Assembly (NCBI GenBank): GCA_015680685.1
Contig: MNCI01026467.1
Coordinates: forward strand, 6,121 to 70,120
Origin: Gnetum montanum
Taxonomy: Eukaryota > Streptophyta > Gnetopsida > Gnetales > Gnetaceae
DNA: 64,000 nucleotides
Direction: 5' to 3'
The position numbers and the translations under genes are program-made. This document shows, in pieces, positions 32,331-43,815 of the stretch. The first letter of the stretch is position 1. Each line of letters begins with the position of its first letter. The notes beneath the pieces were generated by a model. That model searched no databases. It worked only from the letters and a program-made list of their open reading frames with translations, and was not told the DNA's origin.

Positions 32331-32720
32331 GATTGAGAAGAGGAAAGTTCCATGCATCACATGCAGTGATTCATCGGGTGATGACATGGAGGGATGCTCA
32401 TCTCCTCCATGCAGTAGGTGTGCCCTTGAAACTTTGCAACAAAGATGCCTGTATGTAGCAACCACACAAGAAGTAGTAGACACCCTGTGGTTGACAGATA
32501 CTTGTAGAAGCAGAAAAATATGCATGGAACAAACTGAGGAAACTCATGCTAACAATGAAAGCATATATACATTGGAACATGAGTGTCACCAACTTCCACA
32601 CTTGAATCTAAGATCATCAATTGGGAGAAGTTGGGCACTTCTTAGAAATTCAAATAGACGGTCATTATTTCAGATCTCTCCCTTACAACTCAGTCATGGG
32701 GGAGATGGCCACCTATGCTG
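32331..32720 (+). pseudogene. A post-protease linker and pol deletion junction
   Basis: Up to about 32640 this matches the C linker (cysteine-containing; YTLEHECHQLPHL against DTLEQVHHQLPSL). Then the sequence jumps from the C position ~52815 to ~55690: TCATTATTTCAGATCTC is shared with the 3' end of C integrase, and both continue AGTCATGGGGGAGATGGCCA. So RT, RNaseH and integrase (about 2.9 kb in C) are absent. The reading frame crosses the junction and ends near 32720. Confidence 0.8.
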
Positions 32721-34642
32721 ATCATATGGGGCCCTCAGTTCTTTTAAGTGTTTGTTTTACAAATTTTTGTTTTACAACATTTTTGTTTTACAAAGTTATT
32801 TAACTTTTCTAATTTTTGTTTTACAACATCGTTACACTTTTCCATTTTTTTTGTGAGTGTGTGTGTGTGTATCCACCCTGTAAGTTTGTCCCACAATAAG
32901 TGTTCAGACTGATGGTATGAACTATTTTCATATCGATTGCTAATGTTTGGTTTTTATCTTTAAGCTACAATGTTGATACTAAGGTATGTTTCTTTTGATA
33001 TGGTAGGCAATGAGATCACTTCATCCATCTAGCCACTAATTTCTATGGTTTCTCTTGGCTTGGAAATGTATAGTTTCCTTCTAATAAGAACTTTAACGAA
33101 TTGGTGACTGGGTATTTCTCAAACTAAGGAAGGACTCAAGGATTGCAAAGGGTGTGACTTCAAGGGAACTCGATGCTTTTGTGTTGGTCATTCTCTTGGA
33201 TGCTTAGATGTTTCTTCTTGAGTTTTCTTACCGTCCTAATGTTACCCAATCATCAGAAGCTGAGAAAATAAAAATAAGAAATATTTGCATGGTGTGGTTC
33301 TCATGCATAAAAACACAAAACACAAAAAAAAAATGAAGAAAGTGAGAATTCAAAGCACACCCCTTAGACGAAATAACAATTGGGCTACAAGCACTGGTTA
33401 TGGAACCAAAAGTGTTCCCTCTAACTAAGGTCCTTCTCGCTTCCCATTGTTTCCTTTGTTTCATCGGAATGGTGGTGGCTCTTTGAAGATGCATCCTCGT
33501 TATCTAAGTGGATGGTTTAACCGAATGCATTGATGCGATGTCACTAGAAGTAGTTGGTTTGAGGCCGGAGTTGGAATGAGACTTGCCAAGTCACCTTAAT
33601 CATCAAACACACAAGGGGCTGTACACCACCTTTTTCTTGAGATTCCATTCCCTTCTCTCCTCTCCATCCTTCTCTCCTCTCCATCCTTCTCTCCATTGTT
33701 CACCTCATTACCAATTGTATCATTAGTGTATATATTTTGGTTGATGCATTGTTTTCTTTTTGGTAAATTCTTGTGGTTAAGAATTTAACTCTTGTTCTAA
33801 AAGACATTCCCAGAGCCTACAGACTCTTTGAATGTGGGTCTGTCAGGGCATTCATGGCATGCGCCTGCTTTGGGGAGGACCCACTGACATTCCTATTTGG
33901 TGCATTCATTAACTTCGTTTTCTTAACATTTTGCAATTAATTATTATTTTGTTCATTCCCATCTTGACATCCAGCTCACTAATGTTTTCAGTTGTTCCTT
34001 TTTATCTCTCTTTCTTACTCCTTTCCCTTCTTCATTCTAACGCTACCGGAGGTTCACGATTAGTCATGGGGGTACGGGGCCCACTTTTTTGATTTTGTCC
34101 TAGCCCCAAAATTTTTGATTTTCTTCCTAACCCCTACACCTTTGGTAGTCATCAGTAACATCTTCCTAGGTCCATATCAGCCATACCACAACCTAGCCAA
34201 TGGACTTACACTGAAGCAAGGTATTAATTACTTAATGATTCAATTACCCTTGCTAATGTAAGGTTGTGTTGTGTGTGTAGATGATGATTAAATAAATAGC
34301 AAATTGGATCTGGAGCTGGAGCAAACACTTGGAATGGAGCAGCATTGAAGCAGCTATGCAAGGAGTAAGATTGATGGCGTGCTTATGGATGGACAACAAA
34401 GGCCCAATCTTGGTGTTGGCAGCAGCAACACTTCTTTCTATCTCTCTCTTTCTCTCAAGCTGTCAACAAAGGCTTGATGTCATTGTAATAAGGTGTTCAC
34501 CTTTGTTGTCATAAACACTAGTTTTTTCAAGTCTTGTAATAATGATTTGTTCACATGTCATCCCATTAGTTCCATTCCCCTCAATAATTCCATACCTTCC
34601 CGATATTATTGTAAGGAACTCGAGGATTAGTTTTCATTCAAT
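32721..34642 (+). other. A 3' non-coding region, conserved with C
   Basis: 1.9 kb with no supported gene, aligned along its length with 55753-57600 of C (for example the GGGGAGGACCCACT box, CGCTACCGGAGGTTCAC / TGCTACTGGAGGTTCAC, AGGTTGTGTTGTGTGTG). No envelope-like frame is visible. A facing pair GTGGGTC (33834-33840) and GACCCAC (33878-33884) occurs with the same spacing in C. A 17-base pyrimidine unit CCTTCTCTCCTCTCCAT repeats 2.7 times at 33651-33696 in A only. Confidence 0.7.
33651..33696 (+). repeat. 17-bp pyrimidine tandem repeat
   Basis: CCTTCTCTCCTCTCCAT at 33651 and 33668, partial third copy at 33685. Confidence 0.85.
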
Positions 34643-34652
34643 CATGGGGGTA
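34643..34652 (+). other. A polypurine tract (short)
   Basis: CATGGGGGTA precedes the 3' LTR; C has TGTGGGGGTA at 57600-57609. Confidence 0.6.
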
Positions 34653-35688
34653 TGATGAGACATGATATGCACAAGCTGCAATATTGCGTATGTGATATCG
34701 CGGCCATCGTGATATCGCATCCCCTACGATATCGCGTACACGATATCGCGGTCCGCCGTCAAATCTATAAATAAGTGGTGGCACTCCCCTCATTTCTGAA
34801 TCTTGGCTAGAAGTAGCGAAGCTCTAGCAGTTTGATCACTCCAGAGTTAGATTAATTTCCCATGTGCCTGCAATAGGAGTCCTAGAGTGAACGGCTCTTT
34901 ATTCGAGCAACATTGTACCTAAACACAAGTTGTGTATGGAAATAAAGATAAACTTGATTGGATAAACCTTGCAGTGCATGGATAGGATTTTATTTATTGT
35001 TATTTATTGCTTTCCTAGAATGCAGTACGAGTACGACTTGATTACGAGCATTGTGACTACTTGGTAACCCAGTAGCATATTCCAGGATCTACGCTTGGTA
35101 ATCCCAGTGGTAGTCCCAGTGTGTACGGCTAGTCAAGGAATCGGCTGCTCATCGCACTTAGGCTTGTTAGGTTCTCTCACCCTTATCTCCTAGAACGTGG
35201 GGTAAGTACGACTTGGCTACGAGCACCTACGGGTGTGTACGGCTAGTCAAGGAATCGACTGCTTATCACACTTAGGCTAGTTAAGTGTCTCAGTACGCCC
35301 AATTTGAGCACATGTGTTACATGTGGTGATCCCAGTAACGATTAGCATTTGGTAGCCATAGTTGCATCGGTTCAGGGTGTGTACGATAAGTGGGAACGGA
35401 TGCTGATGCTAGTTAATATGGACTTAGGTCCTTAGTTAGGTTAGTTAGCTTTCTCAACCCTTCACCTCTAGCATAGGAGATAAACCTGAAAAGACCAAAA
35501 AAATCATATACCTCGGACTTACTTTACCATACACCGTGACAACAACAAGTAAGTCTGGGAAGACAACGAATGATTAACCCCAAGTGTTCCATGGGGCGTT
35601 TAGGCATTTAGTCTGCGAAGGTCGACCGGATCGCACGTGCTACGCTCGTTTCGTATGGTTGAGTGTAGGGGTACCTCGCCACTCATCA
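34653..35688 (+). repeat. A 3' LTR
   Basis: 1036 bp, TGATGAGAC to CTCATCA, followed by TSD ATGAT. It is 39 bp longer than the 5' LTR mainly because the GATATCGC palindrome cluster near its start has extra copies (34678-34750). Confidence 0.92.
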
Positions 35689-35693
35689 ATGAT

Positions 35694-38600
35694 CAATAAA
35701 AATAATAAATACTCCCTTATGGGTCTAAATAGAGGCATTATGTAGCTATATGGTCATGCACATGGATTAGGTGCAAACAAAAGTTATTAGTCAAAACTAC
35801 AAATCAATCCAATGCATCAAATAAATAAAAATATAATAAAATAATCAAACTAATTAGAGAATCCACCTCCACTTATTAGTCCAACTAATAAATAAACAAA
35901 TTGGTGAGTTTATAATCCACTTTTTAGCAAACTGATGAGTCTATAATTCACATGTTAGTAAATGATTTGTGAGTTTAAAACTCACATATTGATAATTCAA
36001 TAATCAGTATACTATCAAATTGATGAGTCTTAAACCCATATATTATCGAATTGATGATTTTGAAAATTACATATTATCAAATGTCTGGTAATTCTAAAAT
36101 CAACATATTTCCAAATTAGCCAAACCAATCTAACAAATAACTAATCCATCAAACAATCCCTAGTTAATGGAAAATTGAATCTAAGCCTCCAATGATGCCA
36201 ACTATTCTAAACTAAAGGAATGGTAAGCCTAAATCTTACATTTTCTATAATAAAGGTTGATGAGCCTAAATCTCACTTTTTCCAAATAAAATATTGGTAA
36301 GATCAAATCTCATATTTATCAAAATACATCATAAGTTCAAACTAGAGTTCTAAGCCAACAAGTTAAGAAATGTTACTAGATTTAAAGTTTTGAGATATCA
36401 AAAGAGTCAAAGCTTAAACTATGAGTTTATATTAAAGTCTAAAAAATATTAAATATTTCCAAATGGATATTTAAACATCTTAGAGCCATTATAGACTCCT
36501 ATATCTACTAAATTACCAATAGTTGCATATTTCTAGTTTTTAGGTGTTTTGGGAGTCCTAAAAGTGTTTTTGTGGATATCTTCTCAATTTTTAATTTCAT
36601 AGAGGCTAGGAATAACCTTACAAAAGTTTCTTCATTTCTTATGCCAAATAAAAAATTATATTATTTTATTCATCATGACCTCATGACCAAGTTGTGATAG
36701 ACAATGAAGGATGCTTCATGATCCATAGCAATGTATTGATTATTTTTTCATTCTAAACTAATATCATCCAAAGTTATCTCAAGGGTCATAAACATCAAAA
36801 ATGATGCAAAACCCTAGCTCTATAGTTGAATTATCAAAAATATTTAAAATGAAGGTAAAACATTGTCAAAACTAGTCAAAACATGGTCAAACAAGATCAA
36901 AATATTAACTAATGTCTTATGCACGATAACAAATCTCAAAAATAGCTAATATTAAAATATCAACAAACTAAATCAGCCAAATGAATGTGTATTAAACATA
37001 AAACCAAAATCCAAAGAAGAAAATTACAAAATTATCCTACCTAGAAATGCTTATGCTACAATCAAGGATCTTTGCAAGGCTTCAATCCCCCTAATAAGAT
37101 CTCAATGAGATCAAGGTAAGTTATGAAATTAGATCTAAATATAGGACTTACCATAGGGTATTGGTTTATAGTGCAAATCAAACTGACTATAGATCTAGAT
37201 CTAGCTAGCTCCAGTTAATCTAATAAAATCTCCTTCTTTGGCTCAATCTCCTAGATATTAGTAGCTAGGTAAAAGGTTACTCTCAAAAGCAAGTTGTCTA
37301 GTTTATAATTTCATTGTGGTTTGGCAGCATTGCACAAGGTACTATCATGGACTAGAAACTAAGTTTAAAAGATATTCTAACATGAATTGATGCCTAATGT
37401 TAGCCTAATGGACATCACCTATAAGCAAAGTTAATGGCCATGTCTAATCCCAAGATGATAGTTATGGCTAAGCACAACTAATAATAAATTCTAAGGTTCA
37501 AAATCATAACTAACAAAAGGCTTTTCATGTAGACCATAGATTATGTATACTCTTATTAGTTATAATACTAATATTTGGATTAGATTTAATTATCCTAGAA
37601 GGTTAATCACAATGTACATTTATGAAAGCAAAAAATTCAAATGATATGAAGTGCCACTACTCATTCAAAAATTAGATATTTTCTATAGTACTTGATTAAT
37701 CAAGGTTTTCCTATTGGTATTTAATACTATTATTTTGGTTTTCATGATCCAAGATGTCCTGTCTGTAATAAGACATATACATTCATCCATTATTTTTTAC
37801 TTATCCCCTTTCTCATAGCTCTTTGACTTGGTGTAGCAAGTATTTACATGGTTTTCAATTAGGGTTAAATGAAGTTTTATTTTATGACACTTCTCAATTT
37901 CAAGGATTTCTACTTCATAGTTTATGTTTCTTTTATCCTCTTATTTCTTATGTCATTTGGAAGTTTTAATGTAAGGTGATTTTTCACAGAGATTATCTAA
38001 CTAATTTTATTCCTCTATTAGTCTAAGATAACATCATTTAGTAGCTAATGCTTTATCTAAATTCCTAAATATTTATTTTTGTGGTTTTTTTTATTAATAA
38101 GAAGCCTTTAGTAGGAAGTGAAAATCCATTTGGATGCTTCTGAATGAGGGAAAGATCTAATATTTTTCCTACCTAGAGAGGAGATTTTTTTAGGATTGGT
38201 GGTAAGGATGAAAACCTAAAAATGCATCCCAAAAACTATTTGGACTTTTCTTTTTATTGTTTTGGAGTTTCTCCTATACTTTTGTACTCTAAATCTAATG
38301 TTTTTAATATATTTATTTTTTGGTATCTAAGAACTAATTAAAGGTTGATCCAAGACCATCTAAAATCAAAAGCTAGTAAGAAATAAAAAATATAATTTTA
38401 TCAAAAAATTACAATTTGTCCAAACAAGCATATCAAATCAAAGTAGTACCCCATGTGCCACTAACCCATCCAATGCCTAATACCTACTAACTCAAAACTC
38501 CAATATAAAGAAGTAGTATGCATCTGCTAAAGTAAAAGATAATCCAAAATACTAAAAATATTAAAAAGAGTGCTAACATATACAAATACCACCACATGGA

Positions 38601-39087
38601 AAAATTATTAGAATTAATAAAATAAAAAATCAAAAGGTCTAAATAACCTTAAAATATTTAAAATTTAAGAAAGGCCAATAAAAAGGACATATCTTGCAAA
38701 GCATAGTTAATATAAGGAAGGGTGGAGCAGGATCCCTCTAATTTTATTTAACCCTTCAAAGCATACCAAATCCAAAATGTATGCAAATAAATTAATTACT
38801 CAAAAATAAAAAAAGGATTATCTTCTATTAAAACTAAAACAAGATTATAAATACAGTGAATCCAAAAATCCACTAAACATCATACCAAAACAAACCCACA
38901 CTCAATGATTTTATATAACATGAGGCTCACACAATGATCAATGTTAATGCAATGTACAATTCATCCAAAACTCTTCCTGATATATAGAATCGAGATCCAA
39001 ACATAGTGATACAGTGGTCAATACCACATACATGATTGATCACTGAGATGCACATAACACTTATGAAATCTTGTTGTAACTCTTTTA
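35694..39087 (+). other. H right segment, non-coding
   Basis: 3.4 kb, AT-rich, no protein motif on either strand. It includes a degenerate tandem repeat at 35890-36340. It ends where F is inserted and resumes for ~100 bases at 42935-43038. Confidence 0.5.
35890..36340 (+). repeat. Degenerate ~31-bp tandem repeat in H
   Basis: Repeated AAATTGATGAGTCTATAATT / CACATATTAT-like units, about ten copies, of which the central ones (35917-36110) are clearest. Confidence 0.6.
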
Positions 39088-39578
39088 TGTTAAAACATGT
39101 AACACAAACCAATCTATATCAAATTACAAAATTAAAACCTTAGGAAATCTTCCATGATTAACTTGTATATTCCTACGTATTTTTATTATAGTCCTAGTTG
39201 TTTTCACATTGTAACTACCACTTCAAAACTTCTTCCTAGTCAAACAAGACATCTACAAGCTTGACCAAATATCTCTTTGTCAATTTCAAGCTATAGACAA
39301 GATGTCTACACTTCTGGTAAGATGTCTCTTCTAGAGACAAGATGTCTCCTTTGGTAGTAAGATGCCTTTGGCAATATGTCTTTATTTAAACAAGACCTCT
39401 ACTATGAATTTCTCACTCTTAGGTAAGACATTTATATAATGACCAAGACATCTCCTATAAATACTTAGCTCCTAGGCAAGACATCTCTTGATGGATCTAG
39501 AACATCTCCAGCCTATCCAAAACCTTCATTTCTCCATTGGTAGGAATGATAAAGGATCTCAAAAGAGGTATCCCTACA
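39088..39578 (-). repeat. F 3' LTR
   Basis: 491 bp paired with 42440-42934. It carries AGACATCT / AGATGTCTC repeats. On the - strand it starts TGTAGGGATACCTCTTTTGA, preceded by AAAGGATGGGAGATCTGG (39579-39596). Confidence 0.8.
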
Positions 39579-39789
39579 CCAGATCTCCCATCCTTTAAAA
39601 AATAAGGTTAGGTGAACAGTGAAGTAGGAACAAAAGAGATTCCCCACTAGTCAAGGATCAAACTACTAATGAAGTAGGACCAAGTAATCATGCCTCTTCT
39701 CTCTTCTTGAGTAAAATTTCCTTTCTCTTCTATTGAAGGATTGGACCTATTAATAGTTCCCTTTAACTCATTGGTGCCACCTCACAAGA

Positions 39790-40900
39790 CTTTATCATCT
39801 ATCGATTCTCAATAATGCACAAGATCTATAACATTAAAAATAAAATACATACCTAAATCATTTCATAATTCAATTTCAAAAGCATTGTTATTGATTTTGA
39901 TTTTTATTATAAAAGAATCCATCTCTTGGATCTTCAATTTTGAGAAGTTCATACCCTTTGCTCTCTTCTTCTTCAAGTGCACTCAAATGAGATCAACAAT
40001 AGCAAATTTTGACTTCCTCTTGCTCTCATTCCTCTTAATTATTCTTTCTTTAGCCTTTTTCTTAAGATTTGTCTTTACTTGAGCATGAATATCCTTCAAC
40101 GTTTACACAAAATTTGCACTGAATTAAACTTCTCTATCAAAGCTTCTAACATTATCCACCATCTTTGGAAAAAATTCATAATTATTATCAATTGATCTCC
40201 TCATAATAACAACATGAAAAGTATTATTGTAAGGAAAAATTACCATGATGCATCAAGTTCTTCCACCTATTGGGTTATCATTTACACAAACATCTCAACA
40301 TACTTAATAAAGAATTATTGATCACTTTAGTTTGGTCATCATACTATGAATGATATACATCAGAAAAATTAAATCTTGTTCCTAAAAGTTTCCAAAAGAA
40401 CCTCCAAAAATAAATCCCATGCAAATTCACACTAGTTTGAAAAAACAGAATTTTTAATATGAGAGACATAACTCATCTTTTCACATGGAATGAAGTGGGT
40501 AATCATGAAGAACTTGTCCACTAACATAAAGATAGCATCATTTCCACTTTTAGCCTTTATAATCTCACTCACAACATTCATTGATGCATTTTTTAAGGTC
40601 CTTTGGGAATTGACGAAGGCATATAATGTCCATCAAATCCTATATCTTCCTTGAATTTCTAACATGTTAAATACTTTTTCACAAATTTGAAGACTTCAGA
40701 GGTCATTCCAAACTAAAAATGGTGCCTACCCATAAGCTCTAATGTCTTATCTCTACCCATGTAACTTGTCATGCCATCACAATGGTTTTCTATCAAAATC
40801 TTTTTTTCTAAATCATAATTGAAAATGCCAAGCTTTCCATTATTGAATAGCAATACATCTTGGATGTGATAGTCCCTCCATTGGTCTACTTTACTTAGTA
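39790..40900 (-). pseudogene. F integrase remnant
   Basis: - strand motifs: GHHHF and a knuckle-like region near 40720, GFDGHYMPS near 40600, then FHVVIMRRS, FFPKMVDNVRSFDRE, LKDIHAQVKTNLKKK, GMNFSKLKIQEMDSF and LGMYFIFNVIDLVHY. The last five match E integrase C-terminal motifs one by one. Catalytic residues are hard to read. Many stops. Confidence 0.65.
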
Positions 40901-40979
40901 ATGGTTCTTTAAGGTTTCTCCAAACATGCCCAAAATCTTAAGCATGTTCATACAAATCAGCAAAACCATTCACACCTTC

Positions 40980-41500
40980 CACATGAGGAGTGTTGAAACT
41001 CATCACACACAACCTAAATAATGCATCTACTTTGACATTGAGTTTCCTACTCTTGTGCTTGAGCAAAAAATTGAACTTTTATAATTTTTTCACCCACTTC
41101 ATATGTTTAGCATTCAAATTCCTTTTGGAATTAAGAAATTATAGTGTTTTATGGTCAATCATCAAGGTGAACTCTTTGGGTAACAAATAATGCCTCCAAT
41201 GCTTGATTTCTTAAAGAGTAGCATATAATTCCTTCTCGTATATACTAAATTTCTACCTTAACTCATTTAACTTCTCTAAAAAGAAAATAATAGGTCTTCC
41301 TTCTTGCGAAATAACCCCTTCAATGGCAATTCCACTTGCATCCACCTCCATCTAAAAAAGCTTCTAGAAATTTATTGTGGCAAGCATTGGTTCACTAGTA
41401 ATTTTTTTCTTCAACAACTCAATGCTTCTTTGGGTTTTTTCACTCAACTCAAAATCTTGATTCTTCTTAAGAAAAGAAAACATAGATTATGAAATTTCAC
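40980..41500 (-). pseudogene. F RNase H remnant
   Basis: SIYEKELYATL-EIKHWRHYLLPKEFTLMIDHKTL and NLNAKHMKWVKKL match the [31 protein letters not shown] and KH-RWV motifs of chromoviral RNase H. LNVKVDAL near 41015 is the end (KNVVADAL). Confidence 0.7.
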
Positions 41501-41509
41501 TAAATTTTT

Positions 41510-42105
41510 TTATGAACCTTATATAAAAGCCTGCTAAACTAAGAAATGATCTTACCTCCCTCTTCTAGGAGTTAGTTAATCTCTAATTTAGAAATCACTC
41601 TTAAGTATGTAATCTCCCTTTTGAAAAAATAACTTTTCTTCAACTTGAAAACCAAATTTTCTTCCCTTTAATTTAAGGCATACACTCCTAAAAGAGTCCA
41701 AGTGATTCTCCTCACTAAAACTATATACTAAAATATTTTCAAAGAATATAATATAATGCTTACCAATCAAATATTTTCAGATATCATGAATCAACCTCAT
41801 GATTATGGTAGGAGCAATTATGAGTCCAAATGACATTAGCAACCACTTAAATAGCCAATCTAGAATCTTGAAAGTAGTCTTCCATTCATCACCAAGCCTA
41901 ATACAAATTTCATGGCATCCACATTTCAAATCAATTTTGCTAAAAAGTTTTGCATTGGTAAGAACATCAAGGATATCATTCATTCTTAAAATAGAAAACA
42001 TATACATCATTATTATCCTATTCATGGCCCTTGAATCAATGCACATCCTCTATTTTTCACCATCCTTCATTAGTATAAGTACTATTTTAATTGCATAAGA
42101 AGAAG
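41510..42105 (-). pseudogene. F reverse transcriptase
   Basis: MCIDSRAMNRIIMMYMFSIL, LDVLTNAKLFSKIDLKCGCH, GDEWKTTFKILDWLFKWLLM and SFGLIIAPTIIMRLIHDI (42046-41777) then a YxDD-position sequence FENILVYS (IDDILVYS in the family) at about 41735. This is chromovirus RT in order; the catalytic DD is lost (EN). Confidence 0.82.
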
Positions 42106-42439
42106 TTAACTTTCATAAATTCATTCACAAGTAACTCCTCTAGTTACCATTGTAATTCAACCCTCTAATAAGATTCCATTTAGTATGCCCTCTTATTTAA
42201 GAAGTGAATTTGATGCAAAACATTCTTCATTGGTGGTAGTCGATAAAATTTTCCTTTAAACACATTAGAATTTTTCTTTTCAAATCCTAGTACACCTACT
42301 AGAATTTCTACCTACATAACATCATAATTAGAAGCAATAGTTGATTTGATTACAAAACCAAAGCTAGCCTCTTCATGTTCCTTAATGTATCCCCTGATTC
42401 TAAGAAGCATTAAGTAAGATCTCTTTCTTGCATCTTTTT

Positions 42440-42934
42440 TGTATCAAAACATGGAACATAAACCAATATATATCAAATTAGAAAACTAATACATTAGGAA
42501 AACCTTCCCCATGATTAACTTAGATATTTCTTACTATTTTCAATCGTGGACTCAACATTTCTAGTTGTTTCCACATTGTAACTATCACTTTAAAACTTTT
42601 TCCTAGTTAATAAACATGTCTACAAGCTTATCTAGACATCTCTTTTTTAATTCTAGGCATCTCCTCTAAATACAAGACATCTACTTTGAAGAAAAGATGT
42701 ATTTTCTAATAGCCATACATCTCTAGCAAGATGTCTTTACTTTGGACAAGAAATCTCCTATGAAATACTAGCTCTTAGGCAAAACATCTACAAGATGACC
42801 AAGACATCTCCTATTAATATCTAGCTCTAAGATAAGATGTCTCTTGATAGATCTAGGACATCTCCAAGCTATTTAAAACCTTCATTTCTCCACTAGTAAG
42901 GATAACAAATGGGTTTAGAAGAGGTGTTTCTATA
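42440..42934 (-). repeat. F 5' LTR
   Basis: 495 bp. On the - strand it starts TATAGAAACACCTC (E 5' LTR has TATAGAAACATCTC) and ends CATGTTTTGATACA. Confidence 0.8.
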
Positions 42935-43043
42935 TTAAAGGGACAACAAGAAAACATATAGATTAGCAAATAAAACATCAAGGGTTCAAATCACAAACAT
43001 ACCAAGGAGTCAAGAATATATTAGATAGGGGTGTTATAGTAAA

Positions 43044-43815
43044 ATAATCAATATGGATTTCATTATAGGTTTACCTCATACTAAGAGTGGGAAGGATTCC
43101 TTTCTTATAGTTGTAGGCCTTTTAACCAAGTCTTCCCATTTCTTAACTAAGAAGACATCAACTAATGCTAAATAGATGCACAAGTTTTTCTATCAAATAT
43201 TAATTGATTACATGGTGTTTCAAATAAGAATATGTTCAATAGATATTCTAAGTTCATTTTCAGGTTTTGACAATCTTTTTATAAGAGTTTGGGTACTAAG
43301 CTAAATCTTAGCTCAACTTCTCACTATACATAGATGGTCAAATAGAGAGGATAAATTAGATTTTTGAGAATATACTTAGAGATTATGCCTTAAACTATAG
43401 AGATAGTTAGGATAGAGTTCTTCCATTAGTACAATATGCTTACAATAATAGTTATCAAGCCAAGTTGAAAGTAGCTCCCTATGAAGTATTGTATGATAGA
43501 CACTATTGTACACCTTTTTAAAGATACCATCAAGAATAGATATCATTAAAAAGGCTACAGAGCATATCAAGATTATAAGGATCAAACTTTAGGTAGCATA
43601 GAAAAAATACACCAAATATGCTAACAGTAGAAGATATTTGAAGTTCAACATTGGAGATTGAGTTTTTATTAAAATCTCACCATTAGAAAATTATGAGATT
43701 TAGTAAAAAAATAAAAGTTTCAGTAATAATACATTCAACTATTTTAAAATTTTTTCGTGATGTGTTTCATGTTTTATGTCTATAATGTATGTTTTAGATC
43801 CTACACATTGATAGA
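43044..43815 (+). pseudogene. G integrase (part 2) and C-terminus
   Basis: INMDFIIGLPHTKSGKDSFLIVV, LTKSSHF, then PLVQYAYNNSYQAKLKVAPYEVLYD, LKFNIGD-VFIKISP and YVLDPTH before two stops. It matches Del/Tekay ISMDFVVGLP, LTKSAHF, AYNNSYQASI-MAPYEALYG, L-F-VGD-VFLKVSP and YVPDPSH. It continues the integrase broken at 10559 in the same frame. Confidence 0.8.

Larger units (their letters stand above)
11224..35688 (+). mobile_element. Element A: Athila-related LTR element lacking RT-RNaseH-integrase, host of B
   Basis: 24.5 kb including the 17.0 kb insertion B; about 7.4 kb without it. It has ~1 kb LTRs starting TGATGAGAC and ending CTCATCA, a perfect TSD, a tRNA-Asp type primer site, gag, protease, a short cysteine-containing linker and a 1.9 kb non-coding 3' region. 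Compared with its relative C (48602-58434), about 2.9 kb with RT, RNaseH and integrase is missing, and the junction is near 32650. A is therefore non-autonomous and probably used a C-like partner. Confidence 0.9.
39088..42934 (-). mobile_element. Element F: chromovirus of the E family, gag and protease deleted
   Basis: On the - strand: 5' LTR 42934-42440, then directly RT, RNase H, integrase with C-terminal tail, polypurine tract, 3' LTR 39578-39088. LTR starts TGTAGGGATACC (3' copy) and the GACATCT content match E. The internal part begins at sequence equal to E ~7005, so primer site, gag and almost all protease are missing. No clear TSD (TTTTA and TTAAA flank it). Confidence 0.8.
10560..43038 (+). 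mobile_element. Element H: LTR-type insertion of unknown lineage, carrying A and F
   Basis: It starts TGTAACACTC and ends GGGGTGTTATA, the mirror of that start with one change, as LTR termini do. It sits in G's integrase with imperfect TSDs (GAAAA at 10555-10559, GTAAA at 43039-43043). Removing H plus one TSD restores G's frame exactly. H's own sequence is 10560-11218, 35694-39087 and 42935-43038, about 4.1 kb in all, without recognisable coding. It may be a very long solo LTR or a non-coding LARD-like element. I could not tell where a 5' LTR ends. Confidence 0.6.
2881..43815 (+). mobile_element. Element G: Del/Tekay-like Ty3/gypsy pol, host of nest 1
   Basis: Recognisable pol runs protease (2.9-3.2 kb), RT and connection (3.45-4.28 kb), RNase H (4.2 kb, then 9.75-10.19 kb) and integrase (10.23-10.56 kb, then 43.04-43.81 kb). 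It is interrupted by E inside RNase H and by H inside integrase. Removing E with one TSD rejoins the frame at an AFEDL-KK motif, and removing H rejoins W-K-x-K-I-I-N-M-D-F in frame. This is direct evidence that one old element underlies the first 43.8 kb. Its own LTRs were not identified. Very many stops mark it as the oldest layer. Confidence 0.75.

Noticed and set aside
34329-34514. 61-codon frame with a hydrophobic stretch in the A 3' region (envelope-like?)
   Set aside because: Not preserved as an open frame at the matching place in C; too short to support an envelope gene.
35932-35940. CTGATGAGT resembling a hammerhead ribozyme core
   Set aside because: No GAAA box or stems around it; it is one unit of the ~31-bp tandem repeat.
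41799-42098. 99-codon + frame over F
   Set aside because: Complement of the F reverse transcriptase, whose motifs are on the - strand.
39083-42939. TSD for element F (TTTTA / TTAAA)
   Set aside because: Two or more mismatches in AT-rich sequence; not convincing.
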